The notes beneath the pieces are model-generated. The model saw nothing but the letters and a program-made list of their open reading frames with translations. It was not told the origin of the DNA and searched no databases. Made by a program: the position numbers and the translations under genes. A stretch of DNA of 64,000 nucleotides. Origin: JAICTV01 sp035634055. Its GTDB lineage: Bacteria; Planctomycetota; Phycisphaerae; Tepidisphaerales; Tepidisphaeraceae. Where the stretch lies: NCBI GenBank assembly GCA_035634055.1, contig DASQDR010000147.1, forward strand, positions 14,231 to 78,230, in the 5' to 3' direction. Positions 17,264-25,087 of this stretch are shown piece by piece. Every line of letters starts with the position of its first letter. Position 1 is the first letter of the stretch.

Positions 17264-19564
17264 TCAGGTGGCATTTTCGGCTGATGAGCGGGTTGTTGCG
17301 CGGTCCGGGGGATTGGCGCCGGGGTGGATGATGGCGGACGGGCGGACGAGGAGGAAGGCGGGGGAGTCGTCGGTCGGCCCGGTGGACGGGGCGGACGCCG
17401 CGGGCCGGCTGGCGGGCGTGCGGCGTGGCGCGAGACGATAGAGGGCGGTCCCGCGGTCCGGCATCGTGATCGTCGCGTTCAGCTCCTGCGTCAACAGGTG
17501 CGGCACCTGGATGACCAGATCGTCGCGCCCGGGCGGGGCGTCGGGCCAGCGGGCGGGGACGATCTCGAGCAGCGTCGACAGCCGCGGGCGAAGCGAGAGA
17601 GTCACGAACTTGTGATCGTCCGACACCTTCGCCTCGCAGTCGAGCAGCAGGCCGCTCTCGGCGGTGCGAACCTCGGGCTCGGGCTTGTCGGGCGGGCCGC
17701 GCAGGTCCGCCACGTACGCCGTGTTCTGCGATACCAACACGTAGGCGCGCTGCGCGTTGAACAGGGTAATGCGCGGCGCGGTGATCAGCTTGGTGGCGGC
17801 GTCGCGTTGCGCGGCGCGCACGAGCGTCTCCACCTCCGCGTCATCGAGGAGTCGCGGGAACAGGCGGGCGTCGGAGAGGCCGACCTCGACCCAGGGCTGC
17901 CCGTCCGCGTTGGGCAGCAGCTTCTCCACCCCCGCGCCGCTCAGGAAGCGGGCCTCGACCCTCACCTGGATCGAGCGCGGCGCGCGCAGGGCCTGGAGCT
18001 TCGCGAGCACGCGCTGCTGGTTCGCCTGCGTCTGCGTCACGACGAACTGCCCGCCCTGCTCACGGATCTCGCCGGCGCGGCCGGTGTTCTCTCGCCAGGA
18101 GAGGGGGTCGACCGAGCTGGTGATCGTGGTGATCAACTCGCGCACGATTTCGTCGCGCGAGCGCGGCTCGGGCCCGGGGCGGTCGCGGTCCGCGGGCCGG
18201 GCCACATTGAACTGCGGCGCGTCGCCGAAGCTGGGCACCTGCACGATCAGGTCGCGCACGTCGTACACCCGCGTGACCGTCGCAATTGAATTGCCGACGC
18301 TCGAGCCTGGCGCGTCAGCGGGCGCCGCACGCGCCGCTGCGGTTGGAGATGGAGCGGCCGCGCGCGCGCCGGCGGCAGTAGCGTTAGAGGCGCTCCCATC
18401 CGGCACCACCGTGCCGACCGGCGAAGCGGGGGCGCCGCCGGTCGAGCGGTTCGGCCCGGGCGTGGCTGGAGCGGATGCGCCCGGGCGGCTCGGGCCAGTC
18501 AGCGTGGCGCAGCCAAGGCCGAGGAGCAGCAGCGGGCCGAGGACCGACGTGCGCCGCGCCCGCGGCGCGGCGGCGATCGCGGCGATGCGGCGATGCAGCG
18601 AGCGGCGGCTGCCAAGCATTCCGGCGACCGGCACCGGGCCGAGCACTGCCAGGTTCGGGCGCGTCGGCGGGAAGCGGTCCAGCAGCGCGAGGATCGTCCG
18701 GCCGTACGCGCGAGCCTGGTCGGGTGAAGCGGCGGCGAGGACCGCCGCGTCGCACGCAAGCTCGCGCTCCGCCCGGAACCGCGCCGCCGCGAGCCAGACG
18801 AGCGGGTTGAACCAGTGCAGGCACGCGATGGCGCCGGCGACGCAGCTTACGAAGATGTCGCGCCGCCGGGCGTGTGCCAACTCGTGGCGGAGGACGAAGC
18901 GCAGTTCCTCCAGCGTCAACCGCCCGGTCGCTCCCGGCGGCAGCAGCAGAACGCCTCGCCCGATGCCGGCGAGGGCGGGCGTCGCGACGAGATTCGCTTC
19001 CATTACCACCGGCGGCGCGACCCGCATCTCCCTGGCGCAGGCCTGGACCGCTTCGCACACGGCCGGGTCCTCCATCGGGGGCAGGCGGCGCACCTTCGCC
19101 ATGAAGACTGCGGACGCGACGGCCGCGCGAACCAACAGCGCGGCCGCCACGGTGAGCCAGACAAGCCCGGCGAGGAGTTGCCGGTCCCACGCGGGCGCCA
19201 GAGCGATCGCGAGGTCGTGCGCGGCACGCGGCGAGGCGGGCGCGACCTCGTGCTTGGATGGGCGCAGCAGGCCGAACGTCAGGGTGGGCTGTGCAACCGC
19301 TGGAAGCGGCGACGCGGGTCGCGGGGGAGCTTCCGCGGGCGGGCGCAGGTTCATGACGCTCAGTGGGCTCGGCGGCAGCGCGGGCAGGGCGAGGCGGGCG
19401 AAGACGAGCATCCAAAGCCCGCACCGCCACGCCGGCGCCAGCCGTCGCCCGGCCATCGAGGTGATGAGAATCACCACCAGCGCCAGCGCGCCCGCCTGCC
19501 AGGACGCCTCGAGCACGCGCGGCAGGGCGTCGCGGAGCAGCGTCGTGAGCGCGAAGTTCATCAT
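17264..19564 (-). CDS. BlaR1-like M56 metallopeptidase fused to a secretin-like C-terminal domain
   Basis: 766 residues from ATGATG at 19564, two bases after the BlaI stop, so the two genes are translationally coupled. Residues 1-350: M56 membrane peptidase with hydrophobic segments at about 22-38, 48-62, 130-155 and 235-260, zinc-binding HELAH (227-231) and the downstream Glu in RAERELACDAAVL. A last hydrophobic segment (SVLGPLLLLGLGC) leads to an Ala/Pro/Ser linker (about 355-430). Residues 430-750 are not a penicillin-binding sensor. They read like the planctomycete secretin module: YDVRDLIVQVP, ELITTITSSVDPLSW, QFVVTQTQANQQRVLAKL, VRVEARFL, LITAPRITLFNAQRAYVLV and a closing FLLVRPSAI. It presumably cleaves or controls BlaI in response to an envelope signal. 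Signal and targets unknown. Confidence 0.82.
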   Translation of the reverse strand: MMNFALTTLLRDALPRVLEASWQAGALALVVILITSMAGRRLAPAWRCGLWMLVFARLALPALPPSPLSVMNLRPPAEAPPRPASPLPAVAQPTLTFGLLRPSKHEVAPASPRAAHDLAIALAPAWDRQLLAGLVWLTVAAALLVRAAVASAVFMAKVRRLPPMEDPAVCEAVQACAREMRVAPPVVMEANLVATPALAGIGRGVLLLPPGATGRLTLEELRFVLRHELAHARRRDIFVSCVAGAIACLHWFNPLVWLAAARFRAERELACDAAVLAAASPDQARAYGRTILALLDRFPPTRPNLAVLGPVPVAGMLGSRRSLHRRIAAIAAAPRARRTSVLGPLLLLGLGCATLTGPSRPGASAPATPGPNRSTGGAPASPVGTVVPDGSASNATAAGARAAAPSPTAAARAAPADAPGSSVGNSIATVTRVYDVRDLIVQVPSFGDAPQFNVARPADRDRPGPEPRSRDEIVRELITTITSSVDPLSWRENTGRAGEIREQGGQFVVTQTQANQQRVLAKLQALRAPRSIQVRVEARFLSGAGVEKLLPNADGQPWVEVGLSDARLFPRLLDDAEVETLVRAAQRDAATKLITAPRITLFNAQRAYVLVSQNTAYVADLRGPPDKPEPEVRTAESGLLLDCEAKVSDDHKFVTLSLRPRLSTLLEIVPARWPDAPPGRDDLVIQVPHLLTQELNATITMPDRGTALYRLAPRRTPASRPAASAPSTGPTDDSPAFLLVRPSAIIHPGANPPDRATTRSSAENAT

Positions 19565-19566
19565 GG

Positions 19567-19944
19567 CTATCGTCCCTTCTTCCCGTCGAGCAGCTTGCGG
19601 AGCTGGGCGATCTCGTCTTTCGACAGCTTGGCGTCCTCGACGAAATGGGCGAGCAGCGGGGCGACCGCGCCGCCGAAGACGCGGTCGACAAAGCTCCGCC
19701 CCTCGGTGCGCACGCACGCCTCGCGCGAGACCGCCGGCGAGTAGAGGTAGCGCTTGCCGTCCGCGCGGTGCCGCACCGCCCCCTTGCGGGCAAGGCGGTT
19801 GAGCATTGTCTTGATGGTGGCGGCGGTCCAGCCGGCGCCGGAAAGGGCGTCGACCACTTCGCTGGCCGTGGTGGGGCCGGCGGCGCGCCAGAGGACCTCC
19901 ATCACCTGCCATTCCGCCGATGAGATGCCGGGATGCTTGGCCAC
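19567..19944 (-). CDS. blaI: BlaI/MecI/CopY-family transcriptional repressor
   Basis: 125 residues from a GTG at 19944, preceded by GGAGG at 19957-19953 (8-base spacing), which fixes the start. A winged-helix domain (about 5-75: SSAEWQVMEVLWRAAGPTTASEVVDALSG, TIKTMLNRLARKGAVRH) is followed by a C-terminal dimerisation helix. These proteins bind palindromes in their own promoter and are released when proteolysed through the M56 partner, here the next gene. The operator palindrome in front of the gene supports autoregulation. No beta-lactamase or penicillin-binding-protein gene is nearby, so the regulated response may be something other than antibiotic resistance. Confidence 0.93.
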   Translation of the reverse strand: MAKHPGISSAEWQVMEVLWRAAGPTTASEVVDALSGAGWTAATIKTMLNRLARKGAVRHRADGKRYLYSPAVSREACVRTEGRSFVDRVFGGAVAPLLAHFVEDAKLSKDEIAQLRKLLDGKKGR

Positions 19945-19957
19945 GCGCGGGACCTCC

Positions 19958-19989
19958 GTTTACATGCGTAATCTATTACGAGTGTAAAC
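19958..19989 (-). promoter_or_regulatory. Operator palindrome of the blaI-M56 operon
   Basis: A 32-base dyad: GTTTACA and CGTAAT on the left are mirrored by ATTACG and TGTAAAC on the right, with mismatches only at the two-base gaps and the centre. The TACA/TGTA half-sites are characteristic of BlaI/MecI operators. It covers the promoter spacer and -10 element, so bound repressor would block RNA polymerase. Confidence 0.8.
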
Positions 19990-19997
19990 GATGTCAA
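19970..19997 (-). promoter_or_regulatory. Sigma-70 promoter of the blaI-M56 operon
   Basis: On the minus strand, consensus -35 TTGACA (19997-19992), a 16-base spacer, and -10 TAGATT (19975-19970). The predicted start is near 19963, just ahead of the GGAGG ribosome-binding site. Confidence 0.7.
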
Positions 19998-20049
19998 GGA
20001 TGAATTTTTGTTCTCGGCGGGAATGGAGAAATCCGACCCTTCGCGTCGC

Positions 20050-20568
20050 TCAGGTGCCGGCGTCCCTGCGAAGCTGGTGGAGGAGGTGGCGGAGCTCGGG
20101 GAGGATCAGCCGGGTCATCGCCAGCTCCACCGCTTTGGGGGAGCCCGGCATGGCGAACAGGAGCTTGTCGCGGGCGACGCCGCCGGCGGCGCGGGAGAGC
20201 ATGGCGCCGCTGCCGATCTGCTCCCAGCTCAGCATGCGGAACAGCTCGCCGAAGCCGGGGAGCTCGGAGGTGAGCTTGCGCTGGATCACGCCGATCGTCC
20301 GGTCGCGCGGGCTGATGCCGGTGCCGCCGTTGGTGAGGATCACGTCAATGTCCTTCGCCGCGAGCAGGTCGTCGAGCAGCTTCGAGAGCATGACCGCATC
20401 ATCCGGGATCAACAGCGACCCGGCGACGGCGTGGCCGGCTTCCAGCAGCAGCGCGCGGATGCGCTGGCCGCTCGCGTCGGTTTCGTCGGTGCGCGTGTCG
20501 CTGAGCGTGATGACGCCGCAGCGGGCGACGACCGGCTGCGACTCGCGCTGGTGCTCCTGGTAAGTCAT
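20050..20568 (-). CDS. moaB: MoaB/MogA-type molybdopterin adenylyltransferase-like protein
   Basis: 172 residues from the ATG at 20568. Family motifs: VITLSDTRTDETDASGQ (substrate-binding N-terminal loop), DVILTNGGTGISPRDRT (the TNGGTG-SPRD molybdopterin-binding signature) and LLFAMPGSPKAVELAM. The length matches E. coli MoaB. Members adenylylate or bind molybdopterin during molybdenum-cofactor synthesis. Other moa/mog genes are not in the window. It follows the lipoprotein gene by 20 bp on the same strand, probably in one transcript. Confidence 0.9.
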   Translation of the reverse strand: MTYQEHQRESQPVVARCGVITLSDTRTDETDASGQRIRALLLEAGHAVAGSLLIPDDAVMLSKLLDDLLAAKDIDVILTNGGTGISPRDRTIGVIQRKLTSELPGFGELFRMLSWEQIGSGAMLSRAAGGVARDKLLFAMPGSPKAVELAMTRLILPELRHLLHQLRRDAGT

Positions 20569-20588
20569 CGCGGGGGCGCGCCTTTCGG

Positions 20589-21041
20589 TTACTTCGCCGG
20601 ACGGATCACCAGTTGCCCGGACTGCTCGCTGACCCTCAGGCGGTTGTTCCCCGGCTTCAGGACGTGATCCGCCCGACCGGCGGCGCCGGCCTTGGCCATG
20701 TCCAGGTAGTTCGGCGTGCCGTCGTACACGCGCAACACCGCATTGGTTCCCTTCGGGAACTCCCCGGCCAGCTTGCCGGTGTAGCCAGTGCGAGTCGGCT
20801 CGACCACCTGAAAATCGTACTGGAGCTCTCGCTCCGCACGGCTGGCGGCGAGGTCCTCCGGCGCGAGCCAGCCCTCCTCGGTCGGCGGGCCGTCCTTGGT
20901 CAGCCAGAGCGTGAACGGGCGGCGCGTATCGTTGCGCACCTCCACCTGGTAGGTCTTCTTCTGTCCGCACCCGACGAGCAGGAGGACCAAAGCGACCACG
21001 CACGCGACACGGGAGAACTTCTGCCGGCTCATGCGCGTCAT
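20589..21041 (-). CDS. Small putative lipoprotein
   Basis: 150 residues. The ATG at 21041 is preceded by GAGGT at short spacing; another ATG three codons in is possible. The signal peptide FSRVACVVALVLLLVGC ends in lipobox LVGC, so it is predicted to be lipidated. The mature domain looks like a small beta-sandwich (YQVEVRNDTRRPFTLWLTKDGPP, GYTGKLAGEFPKGTNAVLRVYDG, LKPGNNRLRVSEQSGQLVIRP). No known family recognised. Confidence 0.7.
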   Translation of the reverse strand: MTRMSRQKFSRVACVVALVLLLVGCGQKKTYQVEVRNDTRRPFTLWLTKDGPPTEEGWLAPEDLAASRAERELQYDFQVVEPTRTGYTGKLAGEFPKGTNAVLRVYDGTPNYLDMAKAGAAGRADHVLKPGNNRLRVSEQSGQLVIRPAK

Positions 21042-21047
21042 GCTACC

Positions 21048-21167
21048 TCAGTTCAACCGGGTCGTCGCGATGCCCCACATGAACGTGCGCTGCGGGAGGA
21101 AGAAAGTGATGATCGCGATGACCGCCAGCGGTAGAGCGCGATCAGCGGGGCGAGACACGTCACGCAT
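21048..21167 (-). CDS. Candidate 39-residue hydrophobic peptide
   Basis: An ATG at 21167 overlaps the stop of the preceding DUF3891 gene (ATGCGTGA), a layout typical of translational coupling. The product has a hydrophobic core LPLAVIAIITFFL (about residues 13-25) and ends with a short polar tail before TGA at 21048. It may be a small membrane peptide. It could also be chance, since nothing but the overlap and hydrophobicity supports it. Confidence 0.35.
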   Translation of the reverse strand: MRDVSRPADRALPLAVIAIITFFLPQRTFMWGIATTRLN

Positions 21168-22005
21168 GGTGCGCGGGCAGCACGCGGCAGGTGATGATCT
21201 CCGAGGGGGCGGTGCGCAGCGCGTCGCGAAGGTCAGCGGCGCTGCCATACGCGCGCCCGGGGACGCGGCTGGCGGGAATCATCAAACCGATCTCCTCCAC
21301 GTCGAACGGCCAGGGGTCGACGATCACGTCGTTGCCATCGCGCCGGAGGTTCAGCCGGATCGGCGCGGCGCCGGGGTGCGGCATCACGTCCTGCGTCTGC
21401 GCCGACGGCGGGTTGGTGCAGCAGGCGGCAAGGCTGATCGCGTCCATCGCCTGGAGCAGGCGGAAGTTGAACGTGAGCTGGTCCTCGTGCGCCTGGTCCG
21501 ACTCCTGCGGGTGGCGGTGGTGCGTCGGACGATCCGTGCGCAGCCCGAGCTTGGCGCGAAGCTGCTCCTGCCGCTCGATCTCCTTGTGCTGGAACTTGGC
21601 GACGGCGAAACGATCCGGTCCGCTTTCCAGGTCGAACTTCTCGTGCTCGAACTCCGTCTGCGTCGTGGCGAAGACCGACAGCGACAGCACGTGCAGGCTG
21701 GCGAGCAGGCCGGCGTACGGGTGCTTCGCCGTGGCGCGGTCGACGGATGCGGTCCACACCTTCAGTGCGATCTCGCGCGTCGTCTCGAACACGTCCAGCG
21801 GCTGGCCCGCCTTGTTCAGCGTCGGCTCGTCGTCGTGCAAAGGCCAACCGGAATCGTGCTGAGCGATGCCGATCAGCGCCGCCTCGCGCGGCTCGGGCGG
21901 GCCGAAGTAGCCGTTGCCAACGTGCTCCGCCAGCTCGCCGGCGATCAGGGCATGATCGTGCTGGGTGATGAGGAGGAATTCGTCTCGATCCTGCCGCCGG
22001 ATCAT
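21160..22005 (-). CDS. DUF3891 family protein
   Basis: 281 residues from the ATG at 22005 (an in-frame TTG lies 9 bases upstream). The protein is soluble and lacks a signal peptide. It shows the DUF3891 pattern: an early QHDHALIAGELAEHVG, IGIAQHDSGWPLHDDEP, then KHPYAGLLASLHVLSLS, FQHKEIERQEQLRAKLG, LLQAMDAISLAACC and PWPFDVEEIGLMIPAS. The conserved His and Asp residues (QHDHA, QHDSGW) suggest a metal-binding, perhaps HD-like, helical protein. No function has been established for the family to my knowledge. It diverges from the amt gene. Confidence 0.85.
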   Translation of the reverse strand: MIRRQDRDEFLLITQHDHALIAGELAEHVGNGYFGPPEPREAALIGIAQHDSGWPLHDDEPTLNKAGQPLDVFETTREIALKVWTASVDRATAKHPYAGLLASLHVLSLSVFATTQTEFEHEKFDLESGPDRFAVAKFQHKEIERQEQLRAKLGLRTDRPTHHRHPQESDQAHEDQLTFNFRLLQAMDAISLAACCTNPPSAQTQDVMPHPGAAPIRLNLRRDGNDVIVDPWPFDVEEIGLMIPASRVPGRAYGSAADLRDALRTAPSEIITCRVLPAHHA

Positions 22006-22176
22006 GCCGTCCAAGGTACAAACGCCGCCCGCCGGTGAACAGTGCCGCCTTGGGGTGAAAAGTTCCGGCGGTGGTAAAACGACGGCGGCGGCTCAGCCGC
22101 TCTGACGTACGCTCGCGCTGCCGCGAAAAGGGCGTCTGTTAGGACGCCGACGCGAGGCCCTGTACCCTCTGCCGCC

Positions 22177-23385
22177 ATGGATTCGCCCATGCTGCTGGTG
22201 ATGCTGGGATGCGCGGCGCTGCTGGTTCGCGTCGGGCTCGGCTGGTACACCGCCGGGCTGATGCGCTCCAAGAGCGCGGCGGGCGCGGCGCTGCGCAACG
22301 TGCTGGACCTGGCGGTCGCGGTGCTGGCGTTCTGGGCGGTCGGGGCGGCGCTGATGCGGCACGACGGCCGCGTGCTCGGGCTGACGCCGCGGCTGCTGTT
22401 CGGGGCGCGCGACGATCAGCCGGCCCTCACGTTCATGCACCTGGTCCTCGTGCTGATCGGCACCGCGCCGGTGGCGGGCGCGCTGGCGGAGCGGACGAAG
22501 TTCCTGCCGCTGCTGGCGGCGCCGGCGGTGCTCGCGGGGCTGGTCATTCCCGTTTGCGGGCACTGGGCGTGGGACGATGACGGGTGGCTCAGGCGGATGG
22601 GCTTCTTCGACGCCGGCGGCGCCAGCGTGCTTCACGTCGCCGGCGGTATGTTCGGCCTCGTCGGCGCGATCGTCGCCGGCCCGCGCGGCGGGAAGTACAA
22701 CCGCGACGGCTCTTCCAACCTCATCCCGGGGCACAGCGTGCCGATGGCCAGCGTCGGCGTGATGCTGATGCTCGTGGGGTGGCTCCCGTACCTGCTCGGG
22801 GCCGCGGTGCTGCACGGCGGGACGGCGCACGCGGCGAGCAACGCGCTGCTGGCGGCGTCGGCGGGCGCCGTCGTCGCAGTCATCGTCAGCAACGTGCGAT
22901 ACGGCAAGCCGGACGTGATGCTCACCTACGGCGGGCTGCTCGGCGCGCTGGTGGCGGTCAGCGCGGGCGGCGGGGTGCTCAGCGGCGTCTCCGCCGTCGC
23001 CACGGGCGCCATCGCGGGGCTGATCGTGCCGGTGGTGACCGTGGCGCTCGACCTGGTGCTGAAGGTGGACGACCCGGCCGGTGGCGTCGCCGTCCACGCC
23101 GTCGGAGGCGCGTGGGGCGTCGTTTCGCTCGGGCTGTTCGTCCCGGCGGCGAGCCTGGGGGAGAAGCTCCGCGGGATCGGCGTGCAGTGCCTCGGGCTGG
23201 TCGTCATCGCGGCCGTCTCGGCCGCGCTGGCGGCCGGGCTATTCGTGCTCCTGAAGTCCACGGTCGGCCTGCGCCTGCACGAGGACGCCGAGTACGACGG
23301 CATCGACCTGGCCGAGCACGACCTCAACGCTTATCCGGACTTCCAGCAGACGATGATCAAGTCGTACCACCTGCGCGAGGCCTGA
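22177..23385 (+). CDS. amt: Ammonium transporter (Amt family)
   Basis: 402 residues, ATG at 22177. Amt hallmarks: the conserved Asp region GFFDAGGASVLHVAGG (Asp and first pore His), the second pore His in VAVHAVGGAWGVVSLG, and the C-terminal regulatory tail YDGIDLAEHDLNAYPDFQ that docks on GlnK in other bacteria. Eleven or so transmembrane segments are visible. It would import ammonium. Unusual: no glnK/glnB gene is adjacent, although the tail is preserved. The 5' region (22015-22176) shows no clear promoter. Confidence 0.92.
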   Translation: MDSPMLLVMLGCAALLVRVGLGWYTAGLMRSKSAAGAALRNVLDLAVAVLAFWAVGAALMRHDGRVLGLTPRLLFGARDDQPALTFMHLVLVLIGTAPVAGALAERTKFLPLLAAPAVLAGLVIPVCGHWAWDDDGWLRRMGFFDAGGASVLHVAGGMFGLVGAIVAGPRGGKYNRDGSSNLIPGHSVPMASVGVMLMLVGWLPYLLGAAVLHGGTAHAASNALLAASAGAVVAVIVSNVRYGKPDVMLTYGGLLGALVAVSAGGGVLSGVSAVATGAIAGLIVPVVTVALDLVLKVDDPAGGVAVHAVGGAWGVVSLGLFVPAASLGEKLRGIGVQCLGLVVIAAVSAALAAGLFVLLKSTVGLRLHEDAEYDGIDLAEHDLNAYPDFQQTMIKSYHLREA

Positions 23386-23421
23386 CCCGCTCGGCGCGCC
23401 CGTCGTGACGGCCGCGGGGGG

Positions 23422-23571
23422 TCAGAGGATCTTGCTCAGCAGGTAGACCAGCGCGACGAGGTAGATCGTCCACGAGACGACGCCGGCGGCGTAGACGGCG
23501 ACGAGCTTTGCCCACGTGCCGGCGGACCGGCGGGCGCTGGAGGCCGCGTAGTTGAGCGGGTCGTCCGCCAT
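23422..23571 (-). CDS. Small single-pass membrane protein (49 aa)
   Basis: ATG at 23571 to TGA at 23424-23422, 49 residues: a polar N-terminus MADDPLNYAASSARRSAG followed by a long hydrophobic helix (LVAVYAAGVVSWTIYLVALVYLL) and SKIL. The balanced composition and clean helix look like a genuine small membrane protein. No Shine-Dalgarno is obvious and I recognise no family. It converges on amt. Confidence 0.55.
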   Translation of the reverse strand: MADDPLNYAASSARRSAGTWAKLVAVYAAGVVSWTIYLVALVYLLSKIL

Positions 23572-23686
23572 TGGGATGCGGGGCAGTCATCGCCGCCGCG
23601 GATGCACGGCGCGCGCGGCGCGACGGCGGCGCGGCGGCGCAGCGTCCCAGGTGGTCGTGCCTCCCGCGCGGGCGGCGGCGGCGCCG

Positions 23687-23932
23687 CTACTGCGGGATCT
23701 GGTCGCGGTAGCGCTGCTTGAACTCATCCAGCGACCCCACGCCCTGCGGCAAGCGCGCCTCTTCCACCAGCATCACGGGGATGCCGTCGCGCACCGGGTA
23801 GGCCAGCCCGCCGATCTCCGCGACCAGGAAGTCTCCCTCCTGCCGCAGCGCGCTGCGCGTGAGCGGGCAGCGGAGGATGCTGAGCAGTTCGGGATCAATG
23901 GTATTCGACGTAGGCGTCGGGGCGTCGGTCAT
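23687..23932 (-). CDS. Trm112 / UPF0434 family protein
   Basis: 81 residues. It follows the YcaR/Trm112 pattern: LLSILRCPLTRSAL, then GLAYPVRDGIPVMLVEEAR. In most relatives the first part carries two Cys residues (CPxC); here only one remains, so zinc binding is unlikely. Bacterial Trm112-like proteins are small partners of methyltransferases or of unknown role. Complete, with the ATG at 23932. Confidence 0.87.
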   Translation of the reverse strand: MTDAPTPTSNTIDPELLSILRCPLTRSALRQEGDFLVAEIGGLAYPVRDGIPVMLVEEARLPQGVGSLDEFKQRYRDQIPQ

Positions 23933-24007
23933 CGGCGTGGGTCCGTGGTCGAGCGGCTGTCGGTCGTGCGATGTCGCGGCTCGTCACGCTCGCTTCGCAC
24001 GCAGGGG

Positions 24008-24949
24008 CTACAAGAACAATCGCAGGCAGTATAGCGCGTCGGCAAGCAGGATCAACGAGACGCCATCGCCGCCGCCGCCCGTCGTGCCGGCCGTACTCGC
24101 GCGGCCGAGGGTGATCGCGTGGAGCAACTGGTCCGCGAGCGGCGCCGTGTCGCCGGCCCAAATGAACGGGAAAGCTCCCCACGGCTGGGTCGTCGCGTGG
24201 TCCGGCTGCACTTCCCGGAACAAGTAGCTCGCCGACCGCGACACGTGGCGGCTCAGCTTCCGATCCTCCGCCTGCGCCGCGTAGCTGCCGGCCGCGTGGA
24301 GGATGGCGAGCTCGTGGTACCACGCCAGCTCCGGGTGGTCCGACGGAGCCGCCGCCAGGAACGGGCCGCCAGGTTGCTGCCCGCGCGCGAGTTGGCCGAA
24401 GGTGTCGGAGGCGAGGTCGGTCCAGGCGTCGCGGACGAAGACTTTGCCGGCGACGTGCAGCGCCAGCGCCGACCACGCCGCCTCCGCCACGGCCGCACCG
24501 TAGGTCGCTGGAATGCCGGCGTCGCTGACGCCCACGGTCTCCAGCTCCGCTTCCAGCAGATCACACCACGGCCGCAGCGCCTCGTCCCACCGGCCAAACG
24601 CGTCGGGCGGGAGCGTTTCGTACCACGTGCGGTAACTCTGCAGCCAGGCGTAGATCAGCAGGGGCCGATAGAGCGCGCGGTGATTTCCCGCGCGGTCGAT
24701 AACGGCCACCTGCGACAGCCGAGGCGACGACGCCAAATCAATGAGCCGCTCGACCGGCTTCAACCGCTCCGGCGAATCGCCCCGCGCCGCGCGGGCGAAG
24801 ATCGCCCCGCGCTCGATGCGAACGGCGGTGGCGGATTCGCCATCGAAGGCGTCGGCGGCACCGGCGCCGTCCGAATCATGGGTCAGCAGCGGGCGGATCA
24901 TCTCCGCGTAGCGGGCGAACGTGGAGACGACGGCGGGAAAGTCGGTCAT
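24008..24949 (-). CDS. Hypothetical soluble protein, mostly helical
   Basis: 313 residues from the ATG at 24949 (MTDFPAVVSTFARYAEMIRP). No signal peptide or membrane segment. Long amphipathic helices rich in Trp/Tyr (RPLLIYAWLQSYRTWYETLP, WCDLLEAELETVG, AVAEAAWSALALHVAGKVF, ELAWYHELAILHAAGSYA) and a conserved-looking FREVQPDHATTQPWGAFPFIWAGDT. This spacing resembles an (alpha/alpha) toroid fold, but no family is recognised and no catalytic residues can be named. Confidence 0.65.
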   Translation of the reverse strand: MTDFPAVVSTFARYAEMIRPLLTHDSDGAGAADAFDGESATAVRIERGAIFARAARGDSPERLKPVERLIDLASSPRLSQVAVIDRAGNHRALYRPLLIYAWLQSYRTWYETLPPDAFGRWDEALRPWCDLLEAELETVGVSDAGIPATYGAAVAEAAWSALALHVAGKVFVRDAWTDLASDTFGQLARGQQPGGPFLAAAPSDHPELAWYHELAILHAAGSYAAQAEDRKLSRHVSRSASYLFREVQPDHATTQPWGAFPFIWAGDTAPLADQLLHAITLGRASTAGTTGGGGDGVSLILLADALYCLRLFL

Positions 24950-25087
24950 CCGCGTCTTTATACGCCCCCCATGCAGGCAACGCGCACGCGCCTTCAGCAG
25001 CACGCCGCCTCCCGCCCCCGGCAGCCGCTTGTAGCGGCGAGGCCTGCGTCGCTCGGCGTCACGGGCCGCCACAGCCGCAGGAAAGGC

